A stretch of DNA of 39,747 bases from an uncultured Collinsella sp. (GCA_900757505.1 CAAEOE010000021.1:1-39747), one strand, 5' to 3'; numbered from the stretch's first letter, positions 22,122-30,680 are shown. Made by a program: numbers and translations. The notes: generated by a model from the letters alone, not told the origin.

Positions 22122-24146
22122 TTAGCGTCGACGCTTCCAGATAATGCCGAGCATGATGACGATGATGCCGCCGATAAGGCACGCGCCAACTACTGCCAGC
22201 GTGCGGTCTCCCGTTGCGGCGAGCTTACCGGTCGTCTTCTTGGTGATGACCTTCGTGGTCGCCGTGTCCGTCTTAGGCGAGGGCTTAGGCGTCGGGGCCG
22301 GTGTGGGCGTGGGGTCCACGGCAGCGGAGCCAAAGCTGATGGTGCCCGCGAGCGAGGCCATCTTGCTCTCCCAGCTGTCCTGCCCGATCAGTGCCCTCAG
22401 CGCCGCCTCGCACGTGCCCCACTCGGTGTACTTGGTGGCGTGTGCAAAGGTGGGAAAATCGGTCGTGTTGGTAATGATGTAGTTGTTGGTGGCGACGGTA
22501 TAGGTCTTGGCGGGGTCGAGCGTGCTGCCGTCTTTGGTGAGTGTGGCGCTCACAATGCGCTTGCCTTCGGGCTGCGTCCAATCAATCGTCACGTTGATGC
22601 CGCCAAAGGAGAGAACGCTGCCAGAGTCATCGCGCCACTTGTACTTGTCTTGCGCCTCCTGCTCGGTATGGCCGGCTGCCACGTAGGCTTGCTGAAGCTC
22701 GTAGCTGTGATTGCACTCGTCGCTGATTTGTAGCGAGTGCTCGAGCGCTGCGAGGAAGTCCGCGCCGGCCATGGTCCAGGTCTCCACGGTGTTGCCGTAG
22801 GGCGAGATGGCGATGACGTCGCCGGCGGTCACGTTGCCCGCCGCGATGCCGCCGCGGATGCCGCCAGCGTTTTCGATAGCGAGGTCTGCGCCCGTCAAGG
22901 CAAGATAGGAGCCGCAAATCACGTGGCCGATGGTCTGGGCTTTGGTGGTGTCGTCCTCCTTGCTGGGGCGGAAATCGGTGGTGCGCACCATTTCCCAACC
23001 ATGCGTGCCTGCGGCGTCCTCGCCGTAGAAATAGTTGGTGGTGGATGTGCCGAGCACCTTGTTCGATTCGTTTTCAAAGGCCTCGTCGAGCGGCTTGATC
23101 TTGTTGCGGACGGCTTCAAGGCAGCTTTGGTAGTCGGAGCCCTTGTCGGGGTCTGCCAAAAGGTCGTTGACGTTCTTGGCGGTGTAGAGCTTCTCGTCGC
23201 TGCCGTCTGCAGGGACCGTGACCGTGTCATCGTCGGTCGTCTCGGTGCCATTGGTGTCGTATTTGTACGGAATGGAAAGCAGCCCCACCTCGGCAAAGGC
23301 GCTGCCTGCCTCGACAACGTGGATCGTCTTGCCGTCGGCTCCCGTCGCCTTCTCGTTAAGGTTGATGTGCTCGTGGCCTGCGATAAGGGCATCGACGCCA
23401 CGGAGCCGCGTGGCAAAGGTCTTTGCGTCGAGCGTGTGCGCGATACACACAACAACATCGCAGCCCTCCTTGCGCAGCTGCTCTGCCTCGGCATTGATGG
23501 CGTTCGCGGCACTCGAGAACGACGTACCCGCGACCAGGTCCGCGCGCAGCGAGGATTCCAGCGACTCATCCATGGCACCCACGACGCCGACCTTGATTTT
23601 GTAGTCGAATGCGGAGTGATCCTCGCTATCCTCCCAGGTGCGATCGAGCGTCTTCGTGATGCTCGAGCTCCATACGCCGCTCGTAGACTTTGCGTTCGCG
23701 CAGAGCATGGCGAAGGGCGTGCCGGTGGGGCTGTAGCCGGTCATGGTGCGGAGCTTGTCCGCGCCGTAGCTCCAGTCGTGGTTGCCCGGCGTGGTCGCGT
23801 CGTAGCCGTCTGCATAGAAGGTGTCCATGAGCTCGGCGATGCTCTTGCCCTCGCTCATGGTGGCGAAGGACTGCCCGTGGAAGGTGTCGCCCGCATCGAG
23901 CAAAAGATCGGGGGCGTTGCCCTGGGCGCTATAAAGGACCGCCAGTCCGTCGAAGCCGACGGTGCCGGTGCCCTTGCTTGCGTTGTAGCTGTACTTGTAG
24001 CTGCCGTGGATATCGTTGGTGTGCATGACGGTCACAGAGCCGTCAATAGCGGCGGGCAGGTTCCCAGCGAAAGCGAGGCTTGGGGTGCCTGCGAGCGCGC
24101 CGGCAAACAACGCGGCGGCTAACGCAAGGCGGGGGAGTCTTTTCAT
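22122..24146 (-). CDS. Cell-wall-anchored 5'-nucleotidase / metallophosphatase (UshA-like)
   Basis: The protein has 674 aa. A signal peptide (1-27, cut after LAFA) leads to a metallophosphatase domain with HTNDIHG, DAGDTFHG, GNHDW and GHEH. The C-terminal nucleotidase domain contains NAGGIRGGI and SPYGNTV. A Pro/Thr-rich wall-spanning stretch (PTPTPAPTPKPSPKT) and a sortase-like tail follow: KLAATGD, a hydrophobic helix, then WKRRR. The sorting motif is a variant of LPxTG, with Ala-Ala in place of Pro-x. It should hydrolyse extracellular nucleotides to nucleosides. AAGGA lies before the ATG. Two palindromes separate it from the ABC genes upstream. Confidence 0.92.
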   Translation of the reverse strand: MKRLPRLALAAALFAGALAGTPSLAFAGNLPAAIDGSVTVMHTNDIHGSYKYSYNASKGTGTVGFDGLAVLYSAQGNAPDLLLDAGDTFHGQSFATMSEGKSIAELMDTFYADGYDATTPGNHDWSYGADKLRTMTGYSPTGTPFAMLCANAKSTSGVWSSSITKTLDRTWEDSEDHSAFDYKIKVGVVGAMDESLESSLRADLVAGTSFSSAANAINAEAEQLRKEGCDVVVCIAHTLDAKTFATRLRGVDALIAGHEHINLNEKATGADGKTIHVVEAGSAFAEVGLLSIPYKYDTNGTETTDDDTVTVPADGSDEKLYTAKNVNDLLADPDKGSDYQSCLEAVRNKIKPLDEAFENESNKVLGTSTTNYFYGEDAAGTHGWEMVRTTDFRPSKEDDTTKAQTIGHVICGSYLALTGADLAIENAGGIRGGIAAGNVTAGDVIAISPYGNTVETWTMAGADFLAALEHSLQISDECNHSYELQQAYVAAGHTEQEAQDKYKWRDDSGSVLSFGGINVTIDWTQPEGKRIVSATLTKDGSTLDPAKTYTVATNNYIITNTTDFPTFAHATKYTEWGTCEAALRALIGQDSWESKMASLAGTISFGSAAVDPTPTPAPTPKPSPKTDTATTKVITKKTTGKLAATGDRTLAVVGACLIGGIIVIMLGIIWKRRR

Positions 24147-24207
24147 GGCAGTTTCCTTAGTCCTTAGCCAGAATGTCTGGTTGAATATCGGATTATCGAC
24201 ATAATAT

Positions 24208-24252
24208 GCGAAAACCGCCGCAAGGGCGTCTGTCCCTTTGCGGCGGTTTTGA
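24208..24252 (-). terminator. Palindromic terminator family, copy R3
   Basis: Arms AAAACCGCCGCAA (24211-24223) and TTGCGGCGGTTTT (about 24238-24250) enclose GGGACAGACGCCC on the minus strand, followed by CGCATA. It is placed between R4 and the 5'-nucleotidase start, in tandem with R4. Confidence 0.8.
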
Positions 24253-24263
24253 CGTTTGCGCAG

Positions 24264-24307
24264 ATAAAACCTACCAAAATAAACCTGTCCCTTTTTGGCA
24301 GGTTTTA
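24264..24307 (-). terminator. Palindromic terminator family, copy R4 (ends the ABC ATPase gene)
   Basis: TAAAACCTGCCAAAA on the minus strand (24307-24293) pairs with TTTTGGTAGGTTTTA (24279-24265) around a loop with AGGGACAGG. The TAA at 24307-24305 is the ATPase stop codon. The T-run lies in the closing arm. Confidence 0.8.
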
Positions 24308-25099
24308 GCTCAGCAGCATGCGGTCGTTGGCGAGCTCGCCTCCCGAGACCTCCTCGAACTTCTGCAGCAGGTCGGCTACGGTGAGCGACTTCTTTTCATC
24401 GCCCGCCACGTCGTAGATCACGTGGCCTTCGTGCATCATGATCAGACGGTTGCCCAGACGGATGGCGTCGTTCATGTTGTGCGTGACCATGAGCGTGGTC
24501 AGGTGGTTCTCGTCGACGATCTCCTCGGTCAGGTTAAGCACCTTAGAGGCCGTCTTGGGGTCGAGGGCCGCGGTGTGCTCGTCGAGCAGCAGCAGGCGCG
24601 GCCTGGTGAGCGTGGCCATCAGCAGGGTGAGTGCCTGGCGCTGGCCACCCGAGAGCAGGCCGACCTTGGCGTTGAGACGCGTGTCCAGACCAAGGTCCAG
24701 GCGCTTGAGCAGCTCGACGTACTCATCTTTCTCGGCCTTGGTGACGCCCCACGAAAGGCCGCGACGCTGGCCGCGACGCTTGGCGAGGGCCAGGTTCTCG
24801 GCGATCTGCATGTCGGCAGCGGTACCGCGCATGGGGTCCTGAAACACGCGGCCCAGGTACTTGGCGCGCTGCGACTCGCTCAGGCGCGAGATGTCGGTGC
24901 CGTCGAGCTCAATAACGCCCGAATCGAGCGGGTACACGCCGGCGATCATGTTGAGCAGCGTGGACTTGCCGGCGCCGTTGCCGCCGATCACGGTTACAAA
25001 GTCGCCGTCATTCAGGGTGAGGTCGACGCCGGTGAGCGCGCGCTTCTCGGTGACGGTGCCCTTGTTAAAGGTCTTCTTGACGTGCGAGAGCTTAAGCAT
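24305..25099 (-). CDS. ABC transporter ATP-binding protein
   Basis: The protein has 264 aa. Walker A GGNGAGKST, the Q loop VFQDP, the signature LSGGQRQAL, Walker B LLLLDEHTAALD and the H loop VTHNM are all present. It energises the importer formed with the permease upstream and the lipoprotein encoded further upstream. The start MLKLSHV at 25099 overlaps the permease stop by 8 nt; MRQMLK at 25108 is an alternative. A run AAGGGGG precedes. It belongs to the set annotated as TrpXYZ-like transporters, so an aromatic amino acid or related ligand is possible. Its stop is part of palindrome R4. Confidence 0.92.
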   Translation of the reverse strand: MLKLSHVKKTFNKGTVTEKRALTGVDLTLNDGDFVTVIGGNGAGKSTLLNMIAGVYPLDSGVIELDGTDISRLSESQRAKYLGRVFQDPMRGTAADMQIAENLALAKRRGQRRGLSWGVTKAEKDEYVELLKRLDLGLDTRLNAKVGLLSGGQRQALTLLMATLTRPRLLLLDEHTAALDPKTASKVLNLTEEIVDENHLTTLMVTHNMNDAIRLGNRLIMMHEGHVIYDVAGDEKKSLTVADLLQKFEEVSGGELANDRMLLS

Positions 25100-26015
25100 C
25101 TGCCTCATCCCCCTTCGTGTAGGAGCTGCGGAGCTTATAGCGCTCCCAAACCACGGGCACGCACAGGGCCACAGCGACAATCACGGCGGAGAGCAGCTTC
25201 ATGTCGTTGGCGTCCATGCCCAACTGCAGCACGATGGCGCGGATAAGGAAGTACACCACGGAGCCAAAGACGGCGGAGGCAAGACGGACGCTAAACTGCG
25301 TGAGGCCGCCGGGCAGCAGACGGCCGAGCACCTCGCCGATAACAATGGCGGCAAGACCGATAACGATGGCACCGGTGCCCATACCAATGTCGGCATACTT
25401 TTGGCTCTGGCAGATGAGCGCGCCCGAAAGGCCGATGAGGGCGTTGGAGAGCACGAGGGCGATCATCTTGGTGGAGTTGGTGTTGACGCCCAGAGCGCGG
25501 ATCATGTACTCGTTGTTGCCGGTGGCTCGCAGCGCCGAGCCGATCTCGGTGCCAAAGAACCAATACAGGATGGCAACGATAGCCACGGCGAGCAGGATGC
25601 CCAAGATGATGGCAACGGTGGACTGCGGCAGACCGGTCATATTGCTGACGGCGGAGAACACGGTGCCCTTGGCAAGAATGGGCGTATTGGACTTGCCCAT
25701 GATGCGCAGGTTGATGGACCACAGGCTGATCTGGGTGAGGATTCCGGCGAGGATCGCGGGAATCTCAAAGACGGTGGTCAAAATGCCCGTGACGGCGCCC
25801 GCGATGGCGCCGGCGCACATACCGGCCAGCACGGCGAACAGCGGGTCGACGTTGTTATTGACGATGAGCACAGCGCAGACGCAGCCGCCGAGGGCAAAGC
25901 TGCCGTCGCAGGTCATATCGGGAATGTCGAGCAGGCGGAACGTGATAAACACGCCAAGCACCATAATGCCCCAGAGGACGCCCTGCGAAACGGCGCCCTG
26001 CAATGCAATGAGCAT
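25092..26015 (-). CDS. ABC transporter permease (branched-chain/TrpY-like)
   Basis: The protein has 307 aa with eight to nine membrane segments. The arrangement is that of BPD-transporter family 2 permeases: LDIPDMTCDGSFALGG near the N-terminus, IGSALRATGNNEYMIRALG with the EAA-like loop, then TGAIVIGLAAIVIGEVL. It forms the channel of the importer with the ATPase encoded downstream. AGGAGG lies 8 nt before the ATG. A 200-nt gap with a GC hairpin separates it from the lipoprotein gene. Confidence 0.9.
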   Translation of the reverse strand: MLIALQGAVSQGVLWGIMVLGVFITFRLLDIPDMTCDGSFALGGCVCAVLIVNNNVDPLFAVLAGMCAGAIAGAVTGILTTVFEIPAILAGILTQISLWSINLRIMGKSNTPILAKGTVFSAVSNMTGLPQSTVAIILGILLAVAIVAILYWFFGTEIGSALRATGNNEYMIRALGVNTNSTKMIALVLSNALIGLSGALICQSQKYADIGMGTGAIVIGLAAIVIGEVLGRLLPGGLTQFSVRLASAVFGSVVYFLIRAIVLQLGMDANDMKLLSAVIVAVALCVPVVWERYKLRSSYTKGDEADA

Positions 26016-26119
26016 GCTTCATACCTCCTAGGATAGGGTGGACACGTGATTCACCATAATAGCGGTAACAATGCATAGAAGAGTTACGGACAGACGTTTT
26101 GTTTTACCTGAAACAAGCA

Positions 26120-26148
26120 GGGCGGACGCCGGTCTACAGCGCCCGCCC
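26120..26148 (-). terminator. GC-rich hairpin between the lipoprotein and permease genes
   Basis: GGGCGGACGC (26120-26129) pairs with GCGCCCGCCC (26139-26148) with one mismatch. On the minus strand TGCTTGTTTC follows. It is probably a partial terminator or mRNA-stabilising end that lets the lipoprotein be made in excess over the membrane subunits. Confidence 0.6.
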
Positions 26149-26218
26149 CTGTGGCTCAGATATTGAATAACGCGGCTAAAGCGCGAGCACGGGCTCTAGA
26201 CGCATGCCGCGTATGGCA

Positions 26219-27199
26219 TTACGCGTCCAGGGCGGAAAGGTCGATGCCCAGGGCCTCGGCCATTTCGTCGTTCTTGACGACGACCAGGTCCTTGCTCGAG
26301 AGGTGCTTGATCGGCATGTCTTCGGGCTTGGCCTCGCCCTTCAGGATCTTAACGGCCATCTCGCCCGCGGCGTAGCCCAGGTCCTCATAGTTGATGGAGA
26401 GGGTGAACAGGCCGCCGGCCATGCACATACCCTCCTCGCCAGTCACGAAGGGAAGCTTGTTTTCCTTGCAGATCTGGCCGACCTGCGAGGCGCCCGCGGC
26501 GATGGTGTTGTCGGTGGGGGAGTACAGCGCGTCGACCTTGCCCACGGCAGACTCGACGACGGACTGAATCTCGTTGGAGCTCGAGACGGTGAAATCGGTG
26601 TACTCGAGGCCCAGCTTGTCGAGCTCCTTCTTGGCGGCCTTGATCTGGACGTCGGAGTTGGACTCGGCGGTGCAGTAGAGCAGGCCGACCTTTTTAACGT
26701 CGGGCAGGACCTTCTGCATCATCTCGAGCTGCTCGGCGACCGGGGTGAGGTCGGAAGCGCCCGTGACGTTGGTGCCGGGCTTGTCGTTGTCCTGGACCAG
26801 CCCGGAGGCGGCGTAGTCGGTGATGGCGCAGCCCACGATGGGGATATCGGCCGTGGCGCCGGCGGCAGCCTGCGCGGCGGGCGTGGCGATGGCATAAATC
26901 AGGTTGACGTTGTCGCCCACAAACTTGTCGGCAATGGACTTACACGTGGACTGGTCGTTCTGGGCGTTCTTCTGGTCGATCTTGACCTTAAGGCCGCTCT
27001 CCTTGATGGCCTTGACAAAGCCGTCGTTGGCGGCATCGAGTGCGGAGTGCTCGGTGAGCTGCAGAACACCAATGGTGTAGTCGGAACCGGCGGCAGCGGA
27101 GCCGGAACCAGAGTTGCCGCCGCATCCGGCGAGCGGGGCGAGCGCGAGCAGGCCAGCGGAGACCAGAAGGCTCCTGCGGCTGATGGTGATGTCCTTCAT
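26219..27199 (-). CDS. ABC transporter substrate-binding lipoprotein (TrpX-like)
   Basis: The protein has 326 aa. The signal peptide SRRSLLVSAGLLALAPLAGC carries a lipobox (LAGC, Cys26) and a twin-arginine-like SRRSLL. A Gly/Ser linker follows. The body matches the ABC substrate-binding family of TrpX (IGVLQLTEHSALDAANDGF, GLLYCTAESNSDVQI, YSPTDNTIAAG). It delivers ligand to the permease encoded downstream. The start MKDITI at 27199 follows AATGATATG sequence with GGGGGTA upstream. Ligand unknown; aromatic amino acids are suggested by the family. Confidence 0.9.
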   Translation of the reverse strand: MKDITISRRSLLVSAGLLALAPLAGCGGNSGSGSAAAGSDYTIGVLQLTEHSALDAANDGFVKAIKESGLKVKIDQKNAQNDQSTCKSIADKFVGDNVNLIYAIATPAAQAAAGATADIPIVGCAITDYAASGLVQDNDKPGTNVTGASDLTPVAEQLEMMQKVLPDVKKVGLLYCTAESNSDVQIKAAKKELDKLGLEYTDFTVSSSNEIQSVVESAVGKVDALYSPTDNTIAAGASQVGQICKENKLPFVTGEEGMCMAGGLFTLSINYEDLGYAAGEMAVKILKGEAKPEDMPIKHLSSKDLVVVKNDEMAEALGIDLSALDA

Positions 27200-27262
27200 A
27201 TCATTACCCCCAGTATAAAAATGGCTGGAAACACTGCACTGGGACAAAGTGCAAGTGGAACT

Positions 27263-27290
27263 ATAGTAGCGCTGATGTCCATTTTTACAA
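27263..27290 (-). promoter_or_regulatory. Promoter of the ABC importer operon
   Basis: On the minus strand TTGTAA (27290-27285) and TACTAT (27268-27263) are separated by 16 nt. The start codon is about 64 nt downstream. The leader contains GCACTTTGTCCCAGTGC, a small hairpin. Confidence 0.55.
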
Positions 27291-27359
27291 CAGCCTGGCG
27301 GGTTTTTTAATACAGAATCGGATGGGCGGTACGGGTAGTCGAATGGGCGGCGGAGGGTC

Positions 27360-28145
27360 TTATGCGGCGGAGGAGGCGTCGTCCTCGTCTAGGGCGGCGA
27401 AGAGCTTCTTGCCGTCGAGGAGACGTGTGGTGACGTTTTTCATTCGGCCAATCTCTACGGTACGCAACGTGTCATCGGCGCCTCGGGCGTCATAGACCGT
27501 TCCCAGCAAATAAGAGATGCCGTCTCGTTGCTTGATGGCAAAGGGACGGAGTGTCATCCGTGCTGCTTCGGTTTCGCCACGCGTCGTGACGCTCGAAATA
27601 TCAAAACTCACCGTGGTTCCGTGGTCGATGGCCTGCTCGACGAGCTCGCACGTGTCGATACGCTTGATGGGCGTGCGTGTTGCCTTGGTAGCCTTGCTGC
27701 CTGCGCTCGGAACGGGTTCGGGTGTATCGAGGTAGCCGCGAACGTCGGCACTCGCCATGGCAACTAAGTGCTGCGCCATACTCTTGCGGATAGCGATAGG
27801 CGTGGAGCGGTTGCGCATGACCATACCGTGGAGCCGGATGATCTCTTCATCGGTGAGCGGGCGGGTAAGAAGTTTGTAGCCCACGCCGCGTTTGTACTCA
27901 ATTTCGTATCCGGCATGGCGAAGCGCGGAGATGGCGGTGTAGATGCTGCGCCGCGCCGCCGAGATGGGCATGCGGGCGGGGTCGTCGGGATGGGCGAGGC
28001 GCCGGATCAACTCATCGGAAAGCATGGCCTTGTCCTCGCCGGTGTTTTCGCTTAATAGTTGCAGGATGCGAACGGCGCGATAGGCTGCCATCGAGGCGGC
28101 GCCTCTAGTCGTGGTGTCGTAGGTTTCAACAGCGGCTTCGGTCAT
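27360..28145 (-). CDS. WYL-type transcriptional regulator (HTH + WYL-like domain)
   Basis: The protein has 261 aa. The N-terminal winged HTH (about 15-95) includes RAVRILQLLSE and RRSIYTAISALRHAGYEIEY then KRGVGYKLL. The C-terminal half (about 155-245) resembles WYL domains: a beta-rich body with RMTLRPFAIKQRDGISYLLG. WYL proteins sense ligands such as ssDNA or nucleotides in several phage-defence and DNA-damage systems. Which ligand applies here is unknown. The start MTEAAV at 28145 has AAAGGA 10 nt upstream; the GTG at 28154 is an alternative. It precedes the ABC operon in the same direction and may control it. Confidence 0.75.
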   Translation of the reverse strand: MTEAAVETYDTTTRGAASMAAYRAVRILQLLSENTGEDKAMLSDELIRRLAHPDDPARMPISAARRSIYTAISALRHAGYEIEYKRGVGYKLLTRPLTDEEIIRLHGMVMRNRSTPIAIRKSMAQHLVAMASADVRGYLDTPEPVPSAGSKATKATRTPIKRIDTCELVEQAIDHGTTVSFDISSVTTRGETEAARMTLRPFAIKQRDGISYLLGTVYDARGADDTLRTVEIGRMKNVTTRLLDGKKLFAALDEDDASSAA

Positions 28146-28262
28146 GGTACCCACGTCCTTTCCGTTTTGGGTGGCGACGGTATGGAGCCTAGGACGTGGG
28201 GCTTTCCCAGGGGTGCAGGGCGCTCTGGGCGGTCGGTAGTCGTCGGCAAACGGCGGGTCGAG

Positions 28263-28325
28263 TTTTCAACAGCCCTGGTCAACTGACCAAAAACTTGCCA
28301 AAAGCTTGACGGATGCTGTTGAAAA
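28263..28325. repeat. Inverted repeat with inner hairpin upstream of the WYL gene
   Basis: TTTTCAACAGC (28263-28273) and GCTGTTGAAAA (28315-28325) are exact complements 41 nt apart. GGTCA-AC-TGACC lies inside (28278-28289). The element abuts the asnS terminator. CAACAGCCTGG also occurs at 27290, upstream of the ABC operon. Confidence 0.55.
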
Positions 28326-28357
28326 AAGCGTCTCTCGACCGATGTCGAGAGACGCTT
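28322..28357 (-). terminator. Terminator of asnS
   Basis: Fourteen-bp perfect arms (AAGCGTCTCTCGAC at 28326-28339, complement at 28344-28357) around CGAT are followed on the minus strand by TTTTTTC. It lies 47 nt after the asnS stop. Confidence 0.9.
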
Positions 28358-28403
28358 ATGCGATGAGCGTTGGCGTGTGGCGACGCGAGCTAGCGTCCGA
28401 CGA

Positions 28404-29807
28404 TTAGAAGTCGGCGTTGCCCACGGTGCGCGGGTGCGGCAGGACGTCGCGGATGTTGCCCACGCCGGTCAGATACATGACCAAGCGCTCGAAGCCCAGA
28501 CCGTAGCCGGCGTGCTTGCAGGAACCGTAGCGGCGCAGGTCAAGGTAGTACTTGTACTGCTCGGGATTCATGCCCAGGTCCTTGATGCGGGCCTCGAGCA
28601 GATCCAGGCGCTCCTCGCGCTGGGAGCCGCCGATAATCTCGCCGATACCGGGAACCAGGCAGTCGGCGGCGGCGACGGTCTTGCCGTCTTCGTTCATGCG
28701 CATGTAGAACGCCTTGATTTCGGCCGGGTAGTCGGTCACGAAGGTCGGGCGCTTAAAGTGCTCCTCGGTCAGGAAGCGCTCGTGCTCGGTCTGCAGGTCG
28801 ATGCCCCAGCTGACGGGGTAATCAAACTGGTGGCCAGCAGCGACTGCCTGCTCCAGGATCTCGACGGCCTCGGTGTAGGTAACGCGGGCAAAGTCGGAGT
28901 TGGCGACATGGTCCAGGCGCTCGAGCAGACCCTTGTCCACAAACTTGTTGAGCATGTTGAGCTCGTCGGGGCAGGTGGCCATAACGTCCTTAAGGACGTA
29001 CTTGAGCATGGCCTCGGCGTTATCCATGTAGTCGTTAAGGTCGGCGAAGGCCATCTCGGGCTCGATCATCCAAAACTCGGCGGCGTGGCGCGTGGTGTTG
29101 GAGTTTTCGGCGCGGAAGGTGGGGCCAAAGGTGTACACGTCGCCAAAGGCCATGGCAAAGTTCTCGGCATTGAGCTGGCCGGACACGGTGAGGCTTGCAT
29201 GCTTGCCAAAGAAGTCCTGGCTCCAGTCGACCTCGCCGGACTCGGTGAGGGGCGGATTTTTGGGGTCGAGCGTGGTCACGCGGAACATCTCGCCGGCGCC
29301 CTCGCAGTCACTCGTGGTGATGATGGGGGTGTTGACGTAGACAAAGCCCTGCTCCTGGAAGAAGCGGTGGATGGCGGCAGCCGCGACAGAGCGGATGCGG
29401 AACACGGCGCGGAACAGGTTGGTGCGCGGGCGCAGGTGCTGCTGGGTGCGCAGGAACTCGACGGTTGCGCGCTTCTTCTGCAGCGGGTAATCCGGGGCGC
29501 TCGTGCCCTCGACCTCGATGGAGGTGGCAGAAAGCTCGAAAGGCTGGGGCGCATCGGGGGTCAGCTTGACGGTGCCGGTGCAAATGAGTGCGGCCGAGAC
29601 GTTTTGATGGGCGATCTCGTCGTAGTTGTCGAGTGCCTCGCGGTTCATGACGACCTGCAGGTCGCGGAAGCAGCTGCCGTCGTTGAGCGTAACAAAGCCA
29701 AAGTTCTTCATGTCGCGGACGGACTTGACCCAGCCGGCGACGGTGACGGTCTGGCCGCCGAGCGACTCGGCATCGGCATAGAGCTGCGCGATTTTGGTGC
29801 GGTTCAC
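28404..29807 (-). CDS. asnS: Asparaginyl-tRNA synthetase
   Basis: The protein has 467 aa. The N-terminal OB fold (QTVTVAGWVKSVRDMKNFGF) binds the anticodon. The class II catalytic core has motif 2 (FRAENSNTTRHAAEFWMIEPE) in pieces and motif 3 (GYGLGFERLVMYLTG). I favour the GTG start at 29807 because GGGAGGA lies just before it and NRTKIAQLY matches family starts. ATG at 29819 would add four residues and lacks a ribosome site. It charges tRNA-Asn directly, so this organism need not rely on amidation for Asn-tRNA. Confidence 0.95.
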   Translation of the reverse strand: MNRTKIAQLYADAESLGGQTVTVAGWVKSVRDMKNFGFVTLNDGSCFRDLQVVMNREALDNYDEIAHQNVSAALICTGTVKLTPDAPQPFELSATSIEVEGTSAPDYPLQKKRATVEFLRTQQHLRPRTNLFRAVFRIRSVAAAAIHRFFQEQGFVYVNTPIITTSDCEGAGEMFRVTTLDPKNPPLTESGEVDWSQDFFGKHASLTVSGQLNAENFAMAFGDVYTFGPTFRAENSNTTRHAAEFWMIEPEMAFADLNDYMDNAEAMLKYVLKDVMATCPDELNMLNKFVDKGLLERLDHVANSDFARVTYTEAVEILEQAVAAGHQFDYPVSWGIDLQTEHERFLTEEHFKRPTFVTDYPAEIKAFYMRMNEDGKTVAAADCLVPGIGEIIGGSQREERLDLLEARIKDLGMNPEQYKYYLDLRRYGSCKHAGYGLGFERLVMYLTGVGNIRDVLPHPRTVGNADF

Positions 29808-29919
29808 GTATCCTCCCATAACGGTTGAATGATAGTTATCCATACAGTTCGATATTCTAGCAGCTCGGCTCATTTGAGCTATACAGATAAAGCATTGGCG
29901 GGATGGTTTTTCAAACGAA

Positions 29920-29951
29920 AAGCGCCCGCGGCCAAATGGTCGCGGGCGCTT
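29920..29951 (-). terminator. Terminator of crr
   Basis: AAGCGCCCGCG (29920-29930) pairs with CGCGGGCGCTT (29941-29951) and is followed on the minus strand by TTCGTTTGAAAAA. It lies 37 nt downstream of the crr stop. Confidence 0.82.
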
Positions 29952-29988
29952 GACGAGGTGCCTTTTGGCTGTGTGGCGTGGGGCCTGG

Positions 29989-30552
29989 CTACTTGGTCTT
30001 GGCAACCAGCAGCGGGTCGCCAAGCTTGACGAGCGGGTTGCCGCCGATAAGCGTTCCAGACTCGCCGACATGGTCGATGCTCTTAAGACGATCGAGCTCG
30101 GAGACGATGACGGTCACGATGTCCTCGTGACCAGCGGCCTTAATGGCCTCGCGGTCGAAGCTGATGAGCGGCTGGCCTGCCTTGACCACATCGCCCATCT
30201 CGACAAAGCGGGCAAAACCCTTGCCGTTCATTTCCACGGTGCCCAGGCCAACATGGATGAACACGCGCAGGCCGTCCTCGGTGATCATGCCGATGGAGTG
30301 GTTGGTGACAGTGGTGGCACCGATGCGGCCGTTGGCGGGCGCATAGATGGTGCCGGTAATGGGCTCGATGCCATAGCCCTGGCCAAGCATGCCCGAGGCG
30401 ATCGTCTCGTCGGGAACCTCGTTCAGGTTGACGAGCACGCCGTTGACGGGGGCATAGATGACGCCTTCGCGGGTAGCGAAGCTTGCTGCGGGCGGAACGG
30501 ACGCCTCGCCGGTCGAGGTGAAGGTGGACTTAAGCGAATCGAGCAGACCCAT
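29989..30552 (-). CDS. crr: PTS glucose-type EIIA component (EIIA-Glc)
   Basis: The protein has 187 aa. An amphipathic MGLLDSLKSTF leader is followed by the EIIA-Glc fold. His100 in FIHVGLGTVEMNGKGF is the phosphorylated residue and His85 in TNHSIGM its partner. It passes phosphate from HPr to EIIB domains. The start at 30552 has GGAGG 5 nt upstream; the longer frame to 30633 lacks support. It is a separate cytosolic protein here, with no ptsG next to it. It can complement the EIIBC at 9785-11185, which has no EIIA of its own (inference). Confidence 0.94.
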   Translation of the reverse strand: MGLLDSLKSTFTSTGEASVPPAASFATREGVIYAPVNGVLVNLNEVPDETIASGMLGQGYGIEPITGTIYAPANGRIGATTVTNHSIGMITEDGLRVFIHVGLGTVEMNGKGFARFVEMGDVVKAGQPLISFDREAIKAAGHEDIVTVIVSELDRLKSIDHVGESGTLIGGNPLVKLGDPLLVAKTK

Positions 30553-30599
30553 AGTTGCCTCCAACTTAAATAGGCGCATATCGCGCGTTTGGTTTGCCG

Positions 30600-30619
30600 G
30601 AAACGTTTCACATGTGTTT
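30600..30619 (-). promoter_or_regulatory. Catabolite-type palindrome upstream of crr
   Basis: GAAACGTTTC (30600-30609) is a perfect palindrome followed by ACATGTGTTTC. It resembles LacI/CcpA-family sites and lies about 50 nt before crr. TTGACC (30632-30627 on the minus strand) may be a -35, but I cannot place a good -10. Confidence 0.4.
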
Positions 30620-30680
30620 CGCGGCTTGGTCAACGCCCCTATTCTACGCTGCTCAACGATACCTCTGAACTGGGATTATG

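Noticed and set aside
27200..27262. A T-box or tryptophan attenuator for the TrpX-like importer.
   Set aside because: The leader is too short and lacks the T-box bulge sequence or a Trp-codon leader peptide.
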